Both the position numbers and the translations under genes were made by a program. Source: Bacteroidales bacterium (lineage in GTDB: Bacteria > Bacteroidota > Bacteroidia > Bacteroidales > VadinHA17). From it: DNA of 6,834 nucleotides. The notes beneath the pieces are model-generated. The model worked only from the letters and a program-made list of their open reading frames with translations. It did no database searches and was not told the DNA's origin. Location of the stretch: contig JALOMM010000104.1 in assembly GCA_025455535.1 (NCBI GenBank), positions 1 through 6,834 on the forward strand. Reading direction: 5' to 3'. Numbering within the stretch: position 1 is the stretch's first letter; every line of letters begins with the position of its first letter. Positions 1 to 6,834 of this stretch are shown here, in pieces.

Positions 1-393
1 GTGGAGATACTGGGACTCGACTCTCTCTATTTCAATGTCAGGTTTGAAGGGTCTGAAGGGTTTGTAAAGTCTGACGGACTGGATCTGGACAGTGAGATAG
101 CGGTGACATCTGCGGAGAACCTTCCCGCTGCTGTACCCGGGGCACAGACAGAACAACCATCTGACAGGTACCAGATGCTGGTCATGAAATACGGAGAGGA
201 TATCGGCAAGCGCCTTTATCAGAACAAGGTATGGAAGGGGATCACGGCGGAGATGGCTACCGACAGCTGGGGCAACCCAAAACAGCTGAACCGCATGTAC
301 GTCGACCAGAACACCGACGAAGAGTGGATCTACTCGAAGAAGTATCTTTATTTCAGGAACGGCATCCTCATCAACTGGGGACCGGTTAAATAA
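1..393 (+). CDS. Uncharacterised protein, C-terminal part (SH3-like remnant plus SmpA/OmlA-like domain)
   Basis: The frame is open from the first base of the window to a TAA stop, so the gene almost certainly begins upstream; the GTG at base 1 is probably just an internal Val codon. About 130 residues are visible. The first 28 or so (LYFNVRFEGSEGFVKSDGL) look like the closing strands of a bacterial SH3 (SH3b) domain. A polar, Ala/Pro-rich linker follows (residues about 30-55). The C-terminal 75 residues contain YGEDIGKRLYQNKVWKGIT, then DSWGNPKQLNR, EEWIY and a final YLYFRNGILINW. This pattern (a weakly conserved 'G-ht-EM--DSWG-P' turn, then a W-Y strand and a 'hYF-NG-h--W' strand) recalls the small SmpA/OmlA (BamE-like) fold common in Bacteroidota hypothetical proteins. 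Any signal peptide would lie upstream. The function is unknown; the domain reading is inference by eye. Confidence 0.72.
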   Translation: MEILGLDSLYFNVRFEGSEGFVKSDGLDLDSEIAVTSAENLPAAVPGAQTEQPSDRYQMLVMKYGEDIGKRLYQNKVWKGITAEMATDSWGNPKQLNRMYVDQNTDEEWIYSKKYLYFRNGILINWGPVK

Positions 394-403
394 TTTTACA
401 TTA

Positions 404-433
404 TTTGGAATTATAAAATTTGTGTTATTTTTG
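404..433 (+). promoter_or_regulatory. Bacteroidota-type promoter of tRNA-Gly
   Basis: TTTG at 404-407 is followed after 18 bp by TATTTTTG at 426-433, an exact match to the TAnnTTTG -7 element described for Bacteroides, with the upstream TTTG in the -33 role. The mature tRNA begins 12 bp past the box, which suits transcription initiation a few bases before it. The box lies in the only noncoding gap between the preceding stop codon and the tRNA. The assignment is by consensus match only. Confidence 0.65.
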
Positions 434-444
434 CAGGCACAATT

Positions 445-518
<74 letters not shown>

Positions 519-524
519 AGAATG

Positions 525-552
525 AAAAAGGGATTTTGAAGATCCCTTTTTT
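525..552. terminator. Bidirectional intrinsic terminator between tRNA-Gly and mutS
   Basis: AAAAAGGGAT (525-534) pairs perfectly with ATCCCTTTTT (542-551) around a 7-nt loop, giving a 10-bp stem flanked by an A run on the left and a T run on the right. Read on the + strand it ends in a T tract 8 nt after the tRNA. Read on the - strand it gives a matching U tract about 14 nt after the mutS stop codon. It can therefore serve both convergent units. Confidence 0.85.
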
Positions 553-565
553 ATTTCCATTCAAA

Positions 566-3187
566 TCAGCGTAATAGTTTCCGGATATTGTACAGCTTGT
601 TCAGCGCCTCTACCGGAGTCAGATTGTCAATGTCAAGACCGATGATCTCATCCCTGATCTGCTTCAGAACTGGGTCGTCAAGCTGATAAAAGCTGAGCTG
701 GTATCCTTCGCGATTGACAGCAATCTCCTCTACCGGCTTGCCAAGGCTCTGTCCGCCCCTCCCCTGTTCGAGTATCTTCAATATCTCATCTGCCCTGCTT
801 ACCACGCTTTTTGGCATGCCTGCCATCCGTGCAACATGGATTCCGAAGCTGTGCTCGCTTCCTCCCCTCTTCAGCTTGCGAAGAAAGATGACTCTGTTGT
901 CAAGCTCCCTGATTGAGACGTTGAAGTTCCTCACTCTCGCAAAGGTGTTCTCCATCTCGTTGAGCTCGTGATAATGAGTGGCAAAGAGCGTCTTGGGCCT
1001 GTGACGGTGCTCATGTATATACTCAACCATCGACCATGCTATCGAGATGCCGTCATAAGTGCTGGTGCCGCGCCCTATCTCATCAAGCAGTATCAGGCTG
1101 CGGTCAGATAGGTTGTTGAGGATGCTTGCCGCCTCATTCATCTCGACCATGAAGGTCGACTCTCCGAGTGAGAGGTTATCTGATGCCCCCACCCTGGTAA
1201 AGATCTTGTCTATGACGCCGATACGCGCCTCCCTTGCCGGAACAAAACAGCCTGACTGTGCCATTATCACTATCAGTGCCGTCTGCCTCAGCAGCGCCGA
1301 CTTACCCGACATGTTGGGGCCTGTCAGTATTATCACCTGCTGCTCTTCGTTATCGAGCCACACATCATTAGGCACATATGCCTCACCGGGAGGCAGCTGT
1401 CTCTCAATGACAGGATGCCTGCCATCCTTAATGTCAAGAACATGGCTCTCATCAAGCAACGGTCTGGCATAGCCGTTCTCATCCGAAATAACCGAGAACG
1501 ACCGGAGACAGTCCAGGCGGCCGACAGCGGCGGCGTCAGCCTGCATGAGTGCTATGAAGGGCGACAACGATTCAACCAGCTGGTTGAAAAGAGAGGTCTC
1601 AAGCGAGAGTATCTTCTCACCTGCGCCCAGTATCTTACTCTCATACTCCTTGAGCTCCTCCGTGATATACCTCTCGGCACTCACCAGGGTCTGTTTCCTT
1701 ATCCATTCGGAGGGGACTTTGTCTTTGTGTGTATTGCGTACCTCGATGTAATAGCCGAAGACATTGTTATAGCTTATCTTGAGCGAGTTTATGCCGGTTC
1801 TTACTATTTCTCTCTGCTGCAGTTCATTAAGGTAATCTTTCCCGCTATAAAGGATGGTTCTCAGTTCGTCCAGCTCCGGGGATACTCCCTCAGCAATAAC
1901 ATGCCCCTTGTTAACAGCAGCCGGAGGCTCTGCAGTGAGGGTTCTCTCTATCTGCTCTGCCAGTTCCGGACAGGGGTCCAGGGCTGAGGAGAGTGCCGCA
2001 AGAGGCTGGCAGTCTGACCCCATGCAAAGGAACCTGAGATGCCCTATGGCTGCAAGTGACCTTCGTATCTGGGAGACCTCGCGGGGGTTTACCCTGCCCA
2101 CGGCAGCCTTGCTTAGTAGTCTCTCCAGATCACCCACCTCCCTTATCAGTCCCTCCATCTCCTCGGTCAGCCCTTTATTCCGGATAAGATAATCAACTAT
2201 ATCAAGCCTTGTGTTAAGCACATCGATGTCCTTCAGCGGCAGTGAGATCCAGCGTTTCATCATGCGCCCGCCCATCGGCGACAGCGTGCGGTCAAGGACG
2301 TCAATCAGCGTCTTTGCTCCCTCATACGGTGAGTGGAAGAGTTCAAGGTTACGAACTGTGAACCTGTCAAGCCACACATACTTCTCCTCTTCTATCCTCG
2401 AAAGATGGTTTATGTGCCCAAGGTTCTCATGGCATGTCATGTCAAGGTAATAAAGGATGGCTCCTGCGGCAATAATACCGTATGGAAGCCCCTGTACGCC
2501 GAATCCTTTCAGTGAGGTGGTGCCAAACTGCTTCAGGAGCCTCTCATTTGCGGTATCAGGTGTGAATATCCAGTCGTCGAGCCTGTAGGTATAGAACCTG
2601 CTTCCGAATCTTTCCCTGAAAAGATCGCTCTTGCGCTTTTCGAACAGCACCTCCCTGGGCTGAAAATTGTTCAGTATCTGCTCCACATGAGCAGTGTCGC
2701 CCTCTGCTACAAAAAATTCCCCTGTGGTGACATCCAGCAGCGCCACCCCTACAGCCTGCTTGTCAATATGAAGGGCTGCCAGGAAATTATTTTCCTTGTG
2801 GCTCAGCACATTGTCATTAAACGAAACACCGGGGGTCACCAGTTCGGTAATTCCCCTTTTTACTATTTTCTTTGCCAGCTTTGGGTCTTCAAGCTGCTCG
2901 CATATTGCCACCCTCTGCCCTGCCCTGACAAGCTTAGGGAGGTAAGTGTCGAGAGCATGGTAGGGGAACCCCGCCAGCTCAACATAGCTTGCAGCACCGT
3001 TGGCTCGTCTGGTAAGCGTTATCCCTAATATCTCCGAGGCATGGATGGCATCCTCGCCGAAGGTCTCGTAGAAATCTCCGACGCGGAAAAGCAGAATGGC
3101 ATCAGGATGCTTTTCCTTGACAGCAAAGTACTGCTTCATCAGCGGTGTCTCCGCATATTTTCCCTGATTGATGTTTTCCGTTTTCAT
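566..3187 (-). CDS. mutS: DNA mismatch repair protein MutS
   Basis: MutS scans DNA for base mismatches and small loops and, on ATP binding, recruits MutL. From the ATG at 3187 the protein is 873 residues (E. coli MutS has 853). The mismatch-wedge motif F-Y-E lies at residues 39-41 (RVGDFYETF), the core/clamp segment [16 protein letters not shown] at 477-492, the Walker A motif GPNMSGKS at 623-630, the Walker B motif LILLDE at 698-703 followed by GRGTST, and the ATHYHEL histidine at 738. QLSFY at 830-834 is a likely sliding-clamp-binding peptide, comparable to QMSLL in E. coli MutS. In-frame TTG (3208) and ATG (3202) codons lie further upstream, but the TTG falls inside the putative promoter box and the ATG sits at its expected transcription start. 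I therefore prefer the ATG at 3187, though a leaderless start at 3202 is possible. The gene is intact, converges on the tRNA-Gly gene and diverges from the saccharopine dehydrogenase gene. Confidence 0.98.
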   Translation of the reverse strand: MKTENINQGKYAETPLMKQYFAVKEKHPDAILLFRVGDFYETFGEDAIHASEILGITLTRRANGAASYVELAGFPYHALDTYLPKLVRAGQRVAICEQLEDPKLAKKIVKRGITELVTPGVSFNDNVLSHKENNFLAALHIDKQAVGVALLDVTTGEFFVAEGDTAHVEQILNNFQPREVLFEKRKSDLFRERFGSRFYTYRLDDWIFTPDTANERLLKQFGTTSLKGFGVQGLPYGIIAAGAILYYLDMTCHENLGHINHLSRIEEEKYVWLDRFTVRNLELFHSPYEGAKTLIDVLDRTLSPMGGRMMKRWISLPLKDIDVLNTRLDIVDYLIRNKGLTEEMEGLIREVGDLERLLSKAAVGRVNPREVSQIRRSLAAIGHLRFLCMGSDCQPLAALSSALDPCPELAEQIERTLTAEPPAAVNKGHVIAEGVSPELDELRTILYSGKDYLNELQQREIVRTGINSLKISYNNVFGYYIEVRNTHKDKVPSEWIRKQTLVSAERYITEELKEYESKILGAGEKILSLETSLFNQLVESLSPFIALMQADAAAVGRLDCLRSFSVISDENGYARPLLDESHVLDIKDGRHPVIERQLPPGEAYVPNDVWLDNEEQQVIILTGPNMSGKSALLRQTALIVIMAQSGCFVPAREARIGVIDKIFTRVGASDNLSLGESTFMVEMNEAASILNNLSDRSLILLDEIGRGTSTYDGISIAWSMVEYIHEHRHRPKTLFATHYHELNEMENTFARVRNFNVSIRELDNRVIFLRKLKRGGSEHSFGIHVARMAGMPKSVVSRADEILKILEQGRGGQSLGKPVEEIAVNREGYQLSFYQLDDPVLKQIRDEIIGLDIDNLTPVEALNKLYNIRKLLR

Positions 3188-3205
3188 TCCAGAGCGCGAC
3201 ATCAG

Positions 3206-3236
3206 CAAAGATACTAACCGCCTCCGATGAAGGAAA
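3206..3236 (-). promoter_or_regulatory. Putative promoter of mutS
   Basis: Read on the - strand, TATCTTTG (3213 down to 3206) exactly matches the Bacteroides -7 consensus TAnnTTTG. TTTC (3236 down to 3233) sits 19 bp upstream in the -33 position, matching three of the four bases of TTTG. The box ends 19 nt before the ATG at 3187 and overlaps the TTG codon at 3208, which argues against that longer start. There is no experimental support. Confidence 0.5.
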
Positions 3237-3308
3237 CAGTTTTTGAATTATTGTTGATAATTCAGTCAAATGCAGATTTTTATCATATTCATTTCGAAGA
3301 GGTTTCAA

Positions 3309-3316
3309 TAAATTTG
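3309..3316 (+). promoter_or_regulatory. Putative -7 box of the saccharopine dehydrogenase gene
   Basis: TAAATTTG is an exact TAnnTTTG match, ending 19 nt before the ATG at 3335, the same spacing as the mutS box has to its ATG on the other strand. I could not find a good TTTG at the -33 position; the surrounding sequence is AT-rich (TATTC and TTTCG nearby). In such AT-rich DNA a chance match is possible, so this is a modest call. Confidence 0.4.
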
Positions 3317-3334
3317 AAGCTCAAACTCAGAAGA

Positions 3335-4669
3335 ATGAACAGGGTCCTTATTCTCGGTGCCGGGCTGGTCTCGAAGCCAATGATTGAATATCTGCTTGAA
3401 CACGGATTCATTATCACCGTCGCCTCACCTATGCGTGACAGGGCTGAGGAGATGATAGCAGGCAACAGTAACGGCACGGCGGTAGACTGGTCGATGGAGC
3501 GATGTGCCGAGCTTGAAAGGATGGTCAGCTCACACGATCTGACGGTGAGCCTTCTTCCATACCGGTTCCACTGCGATGTTGCAAGGACCTGCCTGAAATA
3601 CAGAAAGCCTCTTGTGACAACGTCATATGTGCAGCCTGCGATGCAGGAGCTTGACAGCGATGCCAGGGAAGCAGGTGTCATCCTCCTTAACGAAGTAGGG
3701 CTTGACCCGGGCATTGACCATATGTCAGCGATGAGGATAATAGACAATGTGAGAAGCAAGGGCGGAGTGATTGAGGAATTCTATTCTTTGTGCGGCGCCC
3801 TCCCGGCTCCTGAGGCTGCAGACAACCCGCTCGGATACAAGTTTTCGTGGAGCCCGAAGGGTGTTGTGCTCGCCAGCCGCAACGGAGCAACATACCTTAA
3901 ACACGGTAAAACGGTAACCATTGATCCTGTCAACCTCTTCAGGGATCGCTTCAGTCACAGCTTCCCTGGGATCGGAGATCTGGAGGTCTATCCCAACCGT
4001 GATTCAGTAAGTTATGTTGATATATACGGCCTGCAGGGTATCAGAACGATGTACCGCGGCACCTTCAGGTATAAGGGATGGTGCGAGACACTCGACCTGA
4101 TCAAAGCCATCGGACTGATAGATGACGGCGACCGTTGTTATACCGGAAGAACATACAGGGACTTCGTCGCAGACAGGGCAGCCGTTCCGGGGATAGATAT
4201 AAGGCAGGAGCTGGAGGAGAAGAGCGGACTTAACCCTACAGCCAGGGCACTTGATGCTTTTGAGTGGCTCGGGCTCTTCAGTGATGATCTCATGGGTTAT
4301 GACGTCACCTCCCCCTTCGAGATTACCTCTGACCTGATGATAAGAAAGATGTGGCTGGGAGACAACGACCGCGACATGATAGTAATGCAACACCTCTTCC
4401 TTGCTGCTTATCCTGACGGCAGGCGTGAGGTGATCAGCTCAAGGATGCTTGATTACGGCACCCCTGCGACAAACACCTCAATTGCCCGAACGGTAGCACT
4501 CCCGGCAGCTATTGCCATAAAGCTGATCCTTGCGGGCAGGATAAAACTGACAGGTGTCCACAGGCCTGTCCTGCCCGAGCTGTATAATCCCGTTCTCGAT
4601 GAGCTGGCGCTGACGGGTATTAAGATGGACGAAGAGTACGGGCTGCCTGCAGACAGGATGATCAGGTGA
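3335..4669 (+). CDS. Saccharopine dehydrogenase, LYS9 type
   Basis: The 444-residue protein matches the monofunctional LYS9-like family, which interconverts saccharopine with glutamate and alpha-aminoadipate semialdehyde using NAD(P). It corresponds to the C-terminal half of animal AASS, with no lysine-ketoglutarate reductase half present. An N-terminal Rossmann fold opens with VLILGAGLVSKP (GAGLVSKP at residues 8-15), and TVSLLPYRFH follows at 70-79. Family blocks are GLDPGIDHM (122-130), LPAPEAADNPLGYKFSWSP (156-174), YRGTFRYKGW (240-249) and, near the end, a segment at 376-399 followed by TGVHRPVLPELY. The frame also offers an ATG at 3227, but that would add 36 unconserved residues ahead of the Rossmann strand and would start upstream of the -7 box, so the ATG at 3335 is preferred. 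No clear Shine-Dalgarno is seen. Direction (lysine breakdown or synthesis) and cofactor cannot be read from sequence, and no other lysine gene is in view. Confidence 0.93.
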   Translation: MNRVLILGAGLVSKPMIEYLLEHGFIITVASPMRDRAEEMIAGNSNGTAVDWSMERCAELERMVSSHDLTVSLLPYRFHCDVARTCLKYRKPLVTTSYVQPAMQELDSDAREAGVILLNEVGLDPGIDHMSAMRIIDNVRSKGGVIEEFYSLCGALPAPEAADNPLGYKFSWSPKGVVLASRNGATYLKHGKTVTIDPVNLFRDRFSHSFPGIGDLEVYPNRDSVSYVDIYGLQGIRTMYRGTFRYKGWCETLDLIKAIGLIDDGDRCYTGRTYRDFVADRAAVPGIDIRQELEEKSGLNPTARALDAFEWLGLFSDDLMGYDVTSPFEITSDLMIRKMWLGDNDRDMIVMQHLFLAAYPDGRREVISSRMLDYGTPATNTSIARTVALPAAIAIKLILAGRIKLTGVHRPVLPELYNPVLDELALTGIKMDEEYGLPADRMIR

Positions 4670-4673
4670 CACT

Positions 4674-5387
4674 TCAGAACCTGAGGTAAAAATCCTTTGT
4701 CAGGGATTTGTATTCGTCAGAGTACTCATGCCTCCCACCCTTTTCAATGACGACAGTCGCTTCCTCACATGCTCTCTCAACAAACCCGAGAGTCATCAGT
4801 ATGCGTGCCGGAGGCAGCAGTGGCGTTGGCTTCACTATGAGCCTCCTGCTGCAGCTTAGTCCGGCTGCTGATGCCATATCCATGAATGTTGCAGCTTCAT
4901 TAACCGGGAGGACAGTCTGAAGGGTGCCACCAGGGCTCATAAGGCGGAGCGATGATTCGAGCAGCTCCCTGTGGCTCAGGGTTATTGAGTGCCGTGTGCT
5001 GGCCTTGCCGGGGTCAGGATTCAGCAACGAGTCATTGAAAAAAGGGGGATTTGTAATAATTGTGTCAAACAGCATGCCTTTGCCGCTGAGGTATTCCTGG
5101 GCTGAGGTGTTAATCAGGCTGATCCTGTCATGCCACGGGCTGCCGGCGATATTGAGTCCCGCCTGCATGAACGAATTGCGGTCAGGCTCTATTGCCACTA
5201 TGTAAGCATCTGAGCGCTGGGCGGCCATAAGTGCAAGGATACCGGTGCCGGTCCCGATGTCAAGAATCCGTTTCACCCCCTGAAGTTCAGCCCAGGCCCC
5301 CAGCAGAACGCTGTCGGTCGTTATCCTGAATGAGGCGTGCTCCTGGTGCACCGTGAACTGCTTGAATCTGAAATGACTGTTTGCCAT
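4674..5387 (-). CDS. trmN6: tRNA1(Val) (adenine(37)-N6)-methyltransferase, TrmN6/YfiC family
   Basis: This is a 237-residue SAM-dependent class I methyltransferase. SAM motif I, DIGTGTGI, is at residues 43-50. The acidic end of beta-2 is AIEPDR (65-70). The catalytic N6-adenine motif NPPFF is at 113-117. The N-terminal signature FRFKQFTVHQ and TTDSVLLGAWA aligns with the E. coli YfiC start (FTFKQFFV, GTDGILLGAWA), which makes tRNA1(Val) A37 methylation the likely role. An RNA-protein glutamine methyltransferase is less likely because the N-terminal block is YfiC-like. I chose the ATG at 5387: the in-frame ATG at 5435 adds 16 residues encoded by a tandem intergenic repeat and unlike the family. 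The gene is last in a - strand run, 57 bp after the DUF2400 stop, and its own stop is 4 bp from that of the convergent saccharopine dehydrogenase gene. Confidence 0.92.
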   Translation of the reverse strand: MANSHFRFKQFTVHQEHASFRITTDSVLLGAWAELQGVKRILDIGTGTGILALMAAQRSDAYIVAIEPDRNSFMQAGLNIAGSPWHDRISLINTSAQEYLSGKGMLFDTIITNPPFFNDSLLNPDPGKASTRHSITLSHRELLESSLRLMSPGGTLQTVLPVNEAATFMDMASAAGLSCSRRLIVKPTPLLPPARILMTLGFVERACEEATVVIEKGGRHEYSDEYKSLTKDFYLRF

Positions 5388-5396
5388 AATAACCCG

Positions 5397-5442
5397 CGTA
5401 GGTGCGCCCTGTCTGTAGGCCCGTAGGGCCGCCATGTCTGTA
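5397..5442. repeat. Degenerate 25-bp tandem repeat in the spacer upstream of trmN6
   Basis: Bases 5397-5417 and 5422-5442 match at 18 of 21 positions with a constant 25-bp offset. Both copies contain CGTAGG, then CGCC, then TGTCTGTA. The junction also forms a perfect short palindrome, GGCCC-GTA-GGGCC (5418-5430). The unit resembles the GC-rich GTAGGG..CGCCC type of dispersed intergenic repeat seen in many bacterial genomes. Only this pair is visible in the window, so whether it is dispersed in this genome is unknown. Confidence 0.6.
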
Positions 5443-5444
5443 AT

Positions 5445-6186
5445 CTAATAACCTTCAAAAACCCCCAGCCCAAACAAGGCAAAATCATATTTAACCGGAT
5501 CTTCCCTGTCCATGGAGCGCAGAACTTTATCGAGCTCCGAAACAGCTTTTGCATCGCTCTGTTTCCTGTTCAGCAACCCTAGTTTCCGGGCAACGTTACC
5601 GCTGTGTACATCAAGCGGACATGACAGTATTGAAGGTGAAACTGATGCCCATAAGCCGAAATCGACCCCCCTGTCGTCTCTTCTCACCATCCACCTTAAA
5701 AACATGTTTATCTTCTTTGCCGCCGATCCTTTGAACGGATCAGACACATGTCTCTCCGTCCGGGCGTTGTGAGGCAGCTCAAAAAATATCCGACGAAACT
5801 CATGTATTGCCGGCTGAAGCGAATCAGAGGTCTGGTATCGGGCAAAGACCGGCTCCATCCCGCCCATCTCAGTGTAGATGTGTTTCAGAGCTTCAATGAA
5901 ATAGATGAAGTCCTCCGCAAAGAATGTACGGTGTATGCAGCCGTTGATTCCTTTCAGGTCGCTGTCCCGGTGATTAATAACAAAGTCATAAGGGGAGTTG
6001 CCCATCAGGGATAGCATGCGGTCAGCACTCCTGAGAATAGAAACACGATTGCCCCATGCAATCGTAGCAGCCAGGAACCCGGCTATCTCAATGTCTTCCC
6101 TGGAGGTAAAACGGTGGGGGATGCTTACCGGGTCAAGCTCAATGAACGCTCTTCTTCAGTTTTTTGACTCTGTCACTGGGTATCAT
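5445..6186 (-). CDS. TIGR02757 (DUF2400) family protein, 5' end disrupted
   Basis: The protein is clearly of the TIGR02757/DUF2400 family, whose function is unknown. The conserved part is open in one frame from 6155 to the TAG at 5445 (236 residues): [72 protein letters not shown] and [13 protein letters not shown]. In that frame a TGA sits at 6158-6156, just before the conserved sequence, and no ATG, GTG or TTG occurs until an internal Met at 6017, which would delete about 46 conserved residues. Two upstream starts fit an operon. A GTG at 6176 in the same frame (GTGA overlap with the lolD stop) hits that TGA after six codons. An ATG at 6186, one frame away, reads [12 protein letters not shown] and would need a +1 shift. 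The cause could be a small indel, a deletion, a nonsense mutation or an assembly error. The given coordinates include both possible starts. Confidence 0.82.
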
Positions 6187-6834
6187 CGGTGATCAAGCCG
6201 TCCTTAATTCTGATTGTCCTGTCAGACATCGACGCCAGCTGAGGGTCATGTGTAACGATGATGAAAGTGTGTCCGAAGGTATCTCTGAGCCTGAAAAAGA
6301 GGTTATGCAGTTCTTTCTTGTTCTCAGTATCGAGATTGCCTGACGGTTCGTCGGCCAGTATGACGGACGGGCTGTTTATGATTGCCCTTGCCACGGCCAC
6401 TCTCTGCTGTTCTCCGCCGCTGAGCTGGGAAGGTTTATGGTCGAGCCTCTCACCCATGCCCAGAAACGTCAGGAGGGATGTGGCTCTCTCCTCTGCCTCG
6501 CTTTTCGCGGTGCCGGCAATAAGAGCAGGAATACATACATTTTCAAGGGCAGTAAATTCGGGCAGGAGCTGATGAAACTGGAAGACAAAACCGATATGAC
6601 GGTTCCGGAAGGCAGCAAGAGCTCGTGAGGAGAGCATGCTGACATCCTGGCCGTTAAAGAGAATCTTGCCGTCATCAGGCCTGTCGAGGGTGCCGATGAT
6701 CTGTAACAGAGTGGTCTTGCCTGCTCCGCTTGCGCCTACTATGGTAACGACCTCCTTTTCCTTTACCTCCAGGTCAATTCCCTTGAGTACCTTCAGGTCA
6801 CCGTATGACTTTAAAATACCTGATGCCCTGATCA
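6173..6834 (-). CDS. lolD: LolD-type ABC transporter ATP-binding protein (start codon cut by the window edge)
   Basis: This is an ABC ATPase of about 220 residues. In the LolCDE complex such a subunit powers release of lipoproteins from the inner membrane for transfer to the outer membrane. The frame is open to the window edge, whose last bases read, on the - strand, (N)TG ATC AGG GCA; the likely ATG therefore has only its first base outside, at 6835. Counting from it, Walker A GASGAGKT is at residues 34-41, the Q-loop [12 protein letters not shown] has its Gln at 86, the signature LSGGEQQR is at 138-145, Walker B VILADEPS at 158-165, and the H-loop THD has its His at 196. GTLDRPDDG after Walker A and [15 protein letters not shown] are typical of the LolD/MacB-like group. 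No permease gene is in view, so the exact substrate is inferred; a MacB- or FtsE-like role is the alternative. Its stop overlaps the possible starts of the DUF2400 gene. Confidence 0.9.
   Translation of the reverse strand, partial: IRASGILKSYGDLKVLKGIDLEVKEKEVVTIVGASGAGKTTLLQIIGTLDRPDDGKILFNGQDVSMLSSRALAAFRNRHIGFVFQFHQLLPEFTALENVCIPALIAGTAKSEAEERATSLLTFLGMGERLDHKPSQLSGGEQQRVAVARAIINSPSVILADEPSGNLDTENKKELHNLFFRLRDTFGHTFIIVTHDPQLASMSDRTIRIKDGLITDDTQ

Noticed and set aside
392..420. AATTTTA...TAAAATT inverted repeat (7-bp arms, 15-nt loop) after the first gene
   Set aside because: The stem is purely A-T with a long loop and overlaps the tRNA promoter; it is too weak to call a terminator.
1059..1472. 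A 137-codon + strand open frame opposite the MutS ATPase domain
   Set aside because: It is Ser/Leu-rich, low-complexity antisense translation of conserved MutS codons, typical of a shadow frame.
1415..1987. A 190-codon open frame on the + strand inside mutS
   Set aside because: It is antisense to the conserved ATPase/core region of MutS, has no recognisable domain and no promoter or spacing of its own; it is a by-product of mutS codon use.
3289..3759. A 156-codon - strand open frame opposite the 5' part of the saccharopine dehydrogenase gene
   Set aside because: It is antisense to the conserved Rossmann region, Ser-rich, and resembles no family known to me.
4549..4570. GACAGG...CCTGTC inverted repeat near the end of the saccharopine dehydrogenase gene
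   Set aside because: It lies inside conserved coding sequence, has short arms and no T tract, so it is probably chance.
5388..5435. Extended trmN6 start at the ATG at 5435, only 9 bp after the DUF2400 stop
   Set aside because: The added 16 residues are encoded by the 25-bp tandem repeat and precede the family's usual N-terminus, so the ATG at 5387 is preferred; translational coupling makes the longer form possible but unlikely.
6156..6158. TGA read as an amino acid (recoded stop or selenocysteine) in the DUF2400 gene
   Set aside because: TGA ends mutS, the saccharopine dehydrogenase gene, trmN6 and lolD in this window and Trp uses TGG. No SECIS-like hairpin was evident just downstream, and no Cys or Trp is expected at this position.

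Overview
This window looks like ordinary chromosomal housekeeping DNA from a member of the Bacteroidota, most likely Bacteroidales or a close relative. Four things point there: exact TAnnTTTG boxes (the -7 element of Bacteroides-type promoters) just upstream of the tRNA, mutS and the saccharopine dehydrogenase gene; weak or absent Shine-Dalgarno sequences; a TIGR02757/DUF2400 protein; and MutS and LolD sequences of Bacteroidota type. Five protein genes end inside the window, four with TGA and one with TAG, and tryptophan is read from TGG, so the standard bacterial code applies. I see no mobile element, CRISPR array, defence locus or prophage.

Layout, left to right. (1) Bases 1-393 carry the C-terminal part of an uncharacterised protein with an SH3-like remnant and a small SmpA/OmlA-like domain, on the + strand. 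(2) A complete tRNA-Gly(GCC) follows, with its own promoter and a hairpin terminator. (3) The same hairpin can end mutS, which converges from the - strand and fills about 2.6 kb. (4) A short divergent control region of about 150 bp separates mutS from a + strand LYS9-type saccharopine dehydrogenase. (5) That gene converges, with only 4 bp between stop codons, on a - strand run that reads, in transcription order, lolD-like ABC ATPase, TIGR02757/DUF2400 protein, and TrmN6-type tRNA methyltransferase.

Functional themes are mixed: translation (tRNA-Gly, tRNA methylation), mismatch repair (MutS), lysine/saccharopine metabolism and outer-membrane lipoprotein export (LolD). The right-hand genes lie close together and are probably co-transcribed, but share no obvious pathway.

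The most notable irregularities are a broken 5' end in the TIGR02757 gene, where the conserved N-terminal sequence has no start codon in its own frame and is preceded by an in-frame TGA, and a degenerate 25-bp tandem repeat in the spacer before the methyltransferase gene. I found no convincing previously undescribed system.
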